Shown here: piece after piece, positions 6,943 through 11,234 of the stretch | How positions within the stretch are numbered: position 1 is the stretch's first letter | Layout of the letters: each line of letters begins with the position of its first letter | Source of the DNA: Candidatus Doudnabacteria bacterium Gr01-1014_77 | GTDB lineage: Bacteria; Patescibacteriota; Doudnabacteria; UBA920; VMFF01 | Length of the DNA stretch: 11,234 nucleotides | Direction: 5' to 3' | NCBI GenBank assembly: GCA_007375915.1 | Contig: VMFF01000010.1 | Coordinates: forward strand, 1 to 11,234 | Translations under genes and position numbers: made by a program | The notes under the pieces: model-generated | The model's database searches: none | What the model was told of the DNA's origin: nothing | Seen by the model: only the letters and a program-made list of their open reading frames with translations

Positions 6943-7935
6943 TTATTTAATTATTTTTGCTTGGAAGCTTTTGTGTGATCTTAAATCTTTTTGCATTTGG
7001 GAGAATTTAACCAATCCTTCTTGTGGACCAATCTTAGTTGCTACTGAAGCGCCGTTTCTTGAACCCCAGCGTAAACTCTCAGGAACCGAAAGCCCATGAA
7101 CTCTTGCTGACGTAAAACCAACAGCATATGCATCACCACAACCTGTTGCTTCAAATGGCGTGTGAGGATATATGCCCATGTAATAGAAAGCATCGCCGTG
7201 TAAACAGTAAGAACCTTTCAATCCATCAGTTATGACAACTGTTTTTGGCCCGTGTTTATGTAATCTGTTTGCTAGTTCTCTAAAATCTTCTGTTTTTCCA
7301 TCAACTAAAAGCTGTGCTTCTTCTTTGTTTACAAAAAGAATTTCTGTGTGTTTGAAAAGCGGTTTTAACTTAGAAAGACCTAACCTCAACTGATATGTTC
7401 CTGGATTAAAAGCCATTTTGATATTAGGATTCTTTTTTAAGAAATCAACAATTTCAGTATGCAGCTTTAATCCTCTTGGACCTACTGTAGAAAGATATAT
7501 CCATTGTGTTGAATTAATTCCTGAAGGAAGATGGTAGGTGTAAGGTTGATGTTTAATTAATATTGTTCTGTCTTTTTTGTACCAAAGAACAACATGAAAA
7601 TTTGTTTGAGCATGTTTTTGTATGCTCATTAAATCTCTGCTAACGCCTTCTTTTTTTAGTTTGTTTAAAATGACATGTGAGTTATGATCACCGCCAACTG
7701 TTCCATAATATCCTGCTTTCAAACCTAGGCGAGAAGATCCAACCGCGACATTATTACAATTACCCGCTGAAAGTATTGTTAAACTCTCGTAAGGAATTTT
7801 GTCTCCATAATTAAAGCTTAGTTTTTTTCCGTTTTTTGTATTATGAACTTCTGCTTCTTCAATATGTAAAAACGCATCAATTGTACAATCTCCTATTGAA
7901 ACAATATCAAACTTTGTTTTTTTAGCTTTTACCAT
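6943..7935 (-). CDS. PfkB-family carbohydrate kinase
   Basis: Encodes a 330-residue ribokinase-fold (PfkB family) kinase. The N-terminal strand FDIVSIGDCTIDAF (9-22) opens the fold. SAGNCNNVAVGSSRLGLKAG (56-75) corresponds to family motif 1. FVNKEEAQLL (201-210) and TVVITDGLKGSYC (232-244) follow. The C-terminal anion-hole/catalytic motif is EATGCGDAYAVGF (262-274), with the catalytic base Asp268; the usual form is DTxGAGD. The start overlaps the end of the transketolase C-subunit gene by 14 nt and has a fair Shine-Dalgarno (AAAGGGG). The family is certain; the substrate is not. The setting suggests a pentose, hexose or sugar-phosphate substrate feeding the pathway. It could stand in for the absent phosphofructokinase, or be a ribose or nucleoside kinase. 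Confidence 0.9.
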   Translation of the reverse strand: MVKAKKTKFDIVSIGDCTIDAFLHIEEAEVHNTKNGKKLSFNYGDKIPYESLTILSAGNCNNVAVGSSRLGLKAGYYGTVGGDHNSHVILNKLKKEGVSRDLMSIQKHAQTNFHVVLWYKKDRTILIKHQPYTYHLPSGINSTQWIYLSTVGPRGLKLHTEIVDFLKKNPNIKMAFNPGTYQLRLGLSKLKPLFKHTEILFVNKEEAQLLVDGKTEDFRELANRLHKHGPKTVVITDGLKGSYCLHGDAFYYMGIYPHTPFEATGCGDAYAVGFTSARVHGLSVPESLRWGSRNGASVATKIGPQEGLVKFSQMQKDLRSHKSFQAKIIK

Positions 7936-8932
7936 TTTTCCCCTTTCTTTGTATTACTTTTTGAATTGCTTTTTTTATACTCTCAGAATCCATGCCAAAC
8001 TTTTGAATGAGTTCTTCTGGTTGACCGCTTTCTCCAAAAGAATCAGGCATACCAACCATTTCAACAGGAACAGGATAATTTTTTGCTAACACTTCACAAA
8101 CAGCACTACCAGCACCAGCGCTTATTTGATGTTCTTCTAAAGTAACTACTGCACCGCATTTTTTTGCTGCTGCTATTATTGTCTCACTATCAACCGGTTT
8201 TATTGTATGATTATTAACAATCATGACGCTGATGCCTTGTTTCTCTAAGTCTTTTGCTGCAAGAAATGCATTGTACAAAACAGGACCACAACCAATAACT
8301 ACAACATCTTTACCATCTCGCATAACCTGGGCTTTCCCAATCTCAAATCCTGTTTCTGGTGTTGTAATGATTGGTGATTTTTCTCTTGTAAATCTAAAGT
8401 ACGCAGGTCCTTTGTAAGCTGCGGCCGCTAAGGTGGCTTGTTTTGTTTGAATATAGTCGCAAGGAACAATTACAACAAGCCCCGGCAAAACTCTTGTCAA
8501 AGCAATATCTTCCAAAGCTTGATGTGTTGCACCATCAGGACCAACAGAAACACCTGTGTGTGCTCCAGCAATTTTTACGTTCGCCTGGCTGTAAGCAACG
8601 CTGACTCTTAACTGATCCCAGTTTCTTCCTGGAGAAAAAGTTGCATACGAAGAAACAAATGGGATTTTTCCAGCAAGTGCAAGTCCTGCTGCTATACCCA
8701 TCATGTTTTGTTCAGCAACCCCAACATCAAAAAATCTTTCCGGAAATTTCTTTTGAAAAGCCTGTGCTCTTGTAGATTCTGAGAGATCCCCTGTTAAAAC
8801 AACAACATTGAGATTTTTCTCACCAAGTTCAACTAAAGCATCACCGTATCCATCTCTTGTTGCTTTTTGTTCAATATCTTCTGATCCGATTTTTTCAGAA
8901 ATCTTTGCTAGTTCTAAATTAATCTCTGACAT
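7922..8932 (-). CDS. tkt: Transketolase, C-terminal subunit
   Basis: Encodes a 336-residue polypeptide matching the pyrimidine-binding and C-terminal domains of transketolase, the thiamine-diphosphate enzyme that moves two-carbon units between sugar phosphates. DVGVAEQNMMGIAAGLA (69-85) contains Glu74, which activates the cofactor's pyrimidine ring. SSYATFSPGRNWDQLR (94-109) and the GAHTGVSVGPDGATHQALED segment (123-142) are typical of the pyrimidine domain and phosphate site. VVIGCGP (211-217) and TLEEH (264-268) belong to the C-terminal domain. It is active only with the N-terminal subunit encoded just upstream; the two genes overlap as TAATG (1 nt). An AGGAG Shine-Dalgarno lies 10 nt before the ATG. 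The split form is known from archaea, several bacteria and candidate-phyla genomes. DXS-like alternatives are ruled out by the split layout. Confidence 0.95.
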   Translation of the reverse strand: MSEINLELAKISEKIGSEDIEQKATRDGYGDALVELGEKNLNVVVLTGDLSESTRAQAFQKKFPERFFDVGVAEQNMMGIAAGLALAGKIPFVSSYATFSPGRNWDQLRVSVAYSQANVKIAGAHTGVSVGPDGATHQALEDIALTRVLPGLVVIVPCDYIQTKQATLAAAAYKGPAYFRFTREKSPIITTPETGFEIGKAQVMRDGKDVVVIGCGPVLYNAFLAAKDLEKQGISVMIVNNHTIKPVDSETIIAAAKKCGAVVTLEEHQISAGAGSAVCEVLAKNYPVPVEMVGMPDSFGESGQPEELIQKFGMDSESIKKAIQKVIQRKGKNGKS

Positions 8933-9783
8933 TATTGGTGTTCTCCTTGAATTCTGCCTCTTAATGTTCGTAGATCATTTAAAGCTTTTACTCCCTGTTC
9001 TTTGTTTGGAGGTGTGCCGTGCCATTTGTAATCATATTCCATGAAACCAACGCCTTTCCCTGGAATTGTGTGAGCTATTATCATTGTTGGTTTTTCATAG
9101 ATTGCTTTTGCTTCATTGCATGCATCTATGATCTGCTGATAGTTATGTCCATCTACTTCAATTACATGAAAATTAAAAGCCTCGTATTTATCTTTCAATG
9201 GTTCAAGAGGCATTACATCTTCAGTGTACCCGTCTATTTGAATATTGTTACGATCTAAAATGACAGTTAAATTATGTAAACGATTTTTTCCAGCAAACAT
9301 TAATGCCTCCCAGACTTGTCCTTCATCTTGCTCTCCATCACTGCATATTGCATAGATTCTTCCTGTTGTTCTATCCATACGAGAAGCTAGTGCCATCCCA
9401 ACTGCTTGAGACAGTCCTTGTCCTAGTGGGCCTGAAGAATTTTCAATTCCAGGCAACGCTAAATTATGTGGATGACCATGCAGTCTTGTGCCTAATTTTC
9501 TGAGTGTTTTAAGTTCTTCTTTTGGAAAATACCCTGCTTCTGAAAGGGTTGCGTAAAGCACTGGGCAGATATGTCCGCAAGACAAAACAAGCTTGTCTCT
9601 ATCAACCCAAGTTGGATTTTCCGGATCATGTCTTAAGATATTAAAATACAAGGCTGTAAAAACATCAGCCATACCCAAAGGACCAGCTGAATGCCCTGAT
9701 TTAGCCTCTAAAAGCATTTCAATGATATCTTGTCGTATATCATTAGCTTTAAGTTGAAGTTGTTGTGTTGTTAATATTTGCAT
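8932..9783 (-). CDS. tkt: Transketolase, N-terminal subunit
   Basis: Encodes the 283-residue thiamine-pyrophosphate-binding subunit of the split transketolase. Substrate/cofactor histidines appear in SGHSAGPLG (29-37, His31) and LSCGHICPVLYA (68-79, His71). SSGPLGQGLSQAVGMALA (116-133) and GTRLHGHP (98-105) follow. The diphosphate-binding motif is SDGEQDEGQVWEA (148-160), closed by DRNN (177-180). The normal GDG is SDG here, but the acidic metal ligand and the asparagine remain. WHGTPPN (254-260) ends the domain. The start lies 7 nt after the membrane-protein stop, without a Shine-Dalgarno. Together with the C-subunit it makes glyceraldehyde-3-phosphate from xylulose-5-phosphate, the substrate of the gap product encoded downstream. 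Confidence 0.95.
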   Translation of the reverse strand: MQILTTQQLQLKANDIRQDIIEMLLEAKSGHSAGPLGMADVFTALYFNILRHDPENPTWVDRDKLVLSCGHICPVLYATLSEAGYFPKEELKTLRKLGTRLHGHPHNLALPGIENSSGPLGQGLSQAVGMALASRMDRTTGRIYAICSDGEQDEGQVWEALMFAGKNRLHNLTVILDRNNIQIDGYTEDVMPLEPLKDKYEAFNFHVIEVDGHNYQQIIDACNEAKAIYEKPTMIIAHTIPGKGVGFMEYDYKWHGTPPNKEQGVKALNDLRTLRGRIQGEHQ

Positions 9784-9790
9784 TTTTGTT

Positions 9791-10588
9791 TTAGTGTGGC
9801 AAAACTTTAAAAACTATATAGACTATTAAAACAATGGCTAGTGAAATTGCTGTTAAAACTTTGAAGCGAGAACCAATATCTCTGTTCCTATGTTCTTCTG
9901 TTGCTTCTAGCATTTCAATGTAAAAGAGTCGAATGAAGTTACTTTGCACTAACCCTAAGTATATTATTAATCCAACAAGAACAAAACCTAGTATGAGTTG
10001 CTGAGAGATTAGAAAAATAATCGCAATTAGTAGAAGAATATATCCGATGGAAAGAAGTCCTAAGGTTCTTGCTAAAACAAACCAAGCAAGTCCTCTTGAA
10101 AGTTCTTTGCTTCTTTCTCTTGCTCTTTTCCAATCAAGATCTTCATAAACAAAAAGAAATGGACTAAAGATAAAATTACTTCTTGCAAGGAAACAAGGAC
10201 AAGCAAGTAAAACTTGTCCAAAGAACAGAATTACTCCAGCTCCCAAAGAATTTGAAAAGAACTTCCAACCCAAACGTTCTGCTTTTGAAACAATTTCTAA
10301 GACTTTTGTTTCTCCTTGGGAAAGGTATGTATACACTAAACCAACCGCACCGTTGTATTTCATGAACCAAAAAAGAAAATACACTAAGGAAAGTATCTCT
10401 AAAACCAAACCAGTTGGTTGATTCTTTTTCGCAACAAAATATCCTGCTACTAACAATGCTGCTGCTATTCCTAAATCACGAAGAGCGAACAAAAAAAGAA
10501 GTATCCCCGCTTGTAAAAGAACAAGTAACTGTCTATTGGTGCGGCTGATACTCTCTGATATGTTATGCCAAAAACTAGAGAATTGCAT
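9791..10588 (-). CDS. Polytopic membrane protein of unknown function
   Basis: A 265-residue integral membrane protein. Hydrophobic segments lie at about 21-36, 38-53, 61-77, 114-135, 168-196, 197-215 and 245-261, so six or seven helices with short loops. After the fourth segment comes FSPFLFVYEDLDWKRARERS-KELSRG (141-166). This resembles a pattern seen in bacterial membrane proteins with GDPD-type or DUF975-like membrane domains, a proline-containing helix end followed by an amphipathic Arg/Ser-rich stretch. That resemblance is weak and does not give a function. No catalytic motif is seen. AGGA lies 8 nt before the ATG, which favours this start. The start overlaps the residual rpe reading frame by 14 nt, and the stop is 7 nt before tktN, so it is co-transcribed with sugar-phosphate enzymes. 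Transport or envelope roles are both possible. Confidence 0.75.
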   Translation of the reverse strand: MQFSSFWHNISESISRTNRQLLVLLQAGILLFLFALRDLGIAAALLVAGYFVAKKNQPTGLVLEILSLVYFLFWFMKYNGAVGLVYTYLSQGETKVLEIVSKAERLGWKFFSNSLGAGVILFFGQVLLACPCFLARSNFIFSPFLFVYEDLDWKRARERSKELSRGLAWFVLARTLGLLSIGYILLLIAIIFLISQQLILGFVLVGLIIYLGLVQSNFIRLFYIEMLEATEEHRNRDIGSRFKVLTAISLAIVLIVYIVFKVLPH

Positions 10589-11020
10589 GACTCAGTTCCT
10601 GGAAGTTATCCGCAGGAGTTTTGTTACCTTCTGAGCCGGTATCAAAAAGCGCTGAGTTAGCTATCAAAAGGTCTGCTCCGGCTGCGGAAAGTTCCTTAAT
10701 ATTTCGAGTTCTTCTGCTAGTTTAGAAATCTCGTTCTTATCTTTTATTGCTTCGAAATGGAAAAGGACTGTTGTGAACCCAACAAGTTTTGCTTCAAAGA
10801 AATATGCTCGTGGATCATTAACCATTAAATGCGCTTCCCATTCAAATGCAGGGTTTAAAATATCGAGTTCTGATATCTGTAGATCTTTATGGCTCGTAAA
10901 TTGACCATCTGAAAAATCAACCTGGATGCGTTTTACACCAGGGATCTTTATTATTGCTTCTTGCTTATTTCTAAAATTATCCCAGTCATCCTCAAGGATA
11001 GCCGGAACTACAATAGCCAT
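10575..11020 (-). pseudogene. rpe: Ribulose-phosphate 3-epimerase with internal deletion and frame change
   Basis: The first about 110 codons encode the N-terminal half of an Rpe-like TIM barrel: VVPAILE (4-10), IQVDFSDGQF (32-41, metal-site Asp35), EAHLMVNDP (62-70, His64) and LFHFEAI (86-92). This frame then stops at 10664 after about eight unrelated residues. In another frame the sequence resumes the family's C-terminal end: NIKELSAAGADLLIANSALF, then NFQELSHAIL and a stop at 10575-10577. The middle of the barrel, including the PGFGGQ-type and VDGG (second metal Asp) motifs, is absent, roughly 60-75 residues. A deletion whose length is not a multiple of three, near the sequence GAACTCGAAATATTAAGG (about 10697-10714), explains this. 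Epimerase activity should be lost. The start overlaps the rpiB stop (TAATG). An assembly or sequencing error is the main alternative. Confidence 0.8.
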
Positions 11021-11234
11021 TATTTTAGATTGTTAATTTCTTTTATTCTTCTAATAAATCGCTTTTCAAAAGAGAACTTTGTTGTTAACCAAAACCAAAC
11101 TATATCCTCTGCGGTTTCTGTTGAAATGAAATCAGATGGAAGACATAGAACATTTGCATCATCGTCATGTCTTGAATGAACTGCTGCATGCTCATTCCAA
11201 GCAATTGCTGCTCTAACATGTTTAAAACGGTTTG
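11020..11234 (-). CDS. rpiB: Ribose-5-phosphate isomerase B, C-terminal end (cut by window edge)
   Basis: Only the last 70 residues are in the window; the gene continues beyond 11234. NRFKHVRAAIAWNEHAAVHS, then RHDDDANVLCLPSDFIS and a C-terminal FSFEKRFIRRIKEINNLK, match the RpiB/LacAB isomerase tail. The DANVLCL strand corresponds to the usual H-N-D-A-N-V-L motif, and the arginine of the phosphate site is in the RHD stretch. RpiB interconverts ribose-5-phosphate and ribulose-5-phosphate. The TAA stop shares its last A with the ATG of rpe, so the two are translationally coupled and open the visible part of the operon. LacA/LacB are close relatives, but the pentose-phosphate neighbours favour RpiB. 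Confidence 0.88.
   Translation of the reverse strand, partial: NRFKHVRAAIAWNEHAAVHSRHDDDANVLCLPSDFISTETAEDIVWFWLTTKFSFEKRFIRRIKEINNLK

Noticed and set aside
10664..10690. Reading the truncated 118-residue frame as a complete short protein
   Set aside because: The last residues do not match the family, and the true C-terminal Rpe sequence is present immediately downstream in another frame, so this is a broken gene rather than a short one.
1..11234. Recoded TGA (genetic code 25) as in Gracilibacteria
   Set aside because: TGA ends recJ and the 193-residue ORF at sensible positions and no conserved gene here contains an internal in-frame TGA.
1..11234. CRISPR arrays, tRNA or rRNA genes, transposase or integrase
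   Set aside because: No regular direct repeats with spacers, no cloverleaf-like sequence or rRNA signature, and no recombinase motifs were found by reading both strands.

Overview
The window is an AT-rich bacterial segment. Host genes run at about 30-37% GC in lines I counted. Every credible gene lies on the minus strand, so transcription runs from high to low coordinates. The best fit is a Candidate Phyla Radiation (Patescibacteria) genome. The reasons are a transketolase split into two adjacent subunit genes, a divergent PfkB-type kinase beside it, pentose-phosphate and lower-glycolysis genes packed into one operon without a phosphofructokinase gene, very short gaps, and few strong Shine-Dalgarno sequences. 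TGA is used as a stop (recJ, the 193-residue gene) and Trp is TGG, which argues against the recoded Gracilibacteria/Absconditabacteria. The lineage assignment is an inference.

Layout in transcription order: (1) 11234-10575, the 3' end of rpiB, then an rpe gene broken by an internal deletion with a frame change; (2) 10588-9791, an unknown polytopic membrane protein; (3) 9783-7922, transketolase N- and C-terminal subunits; (4) 7935-6943, a PfkB-family sugar kinase; (5) 6934-3071, gap, pgk and gpmI. Junctions are overlaps of 1-14 nt or gaps of at most 8 nt, so this is very probably one operon. Together the genes would move pentose phosphates through transketolase chemistry to glyceraldehyde-3-phosphate and on to 2-phosphoglycerate, making NADH and ATP. 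Triosephosphate isomerase, transaldolase, enolase and pyruvate kinase are not in the window.

(6) 3060-2300 is a compositionally foreign, GC-rich island (about 55% GC in two lines counted). It holds one unrecognised 193-residue ORF with a perfect GAGGAGG ribosome binding site, a structured leader, and two tandem hairpins after its stop. It looks like a self-contained gene cassette inserted between the glycolytic operon and recJ. (7) 2287-162 holds recJ and rnhA, overlapping by ATGA. recJ is preceded by an extended -10 element placed for a leaderless transcript. The unit ends at a good intrinsic terminator at 3-39.

The items most worth following up are the cassette, the deleted rpe inside an otherwise intact pentose-phosphate/glycolysis operon, and the leaderless recJ promoter.
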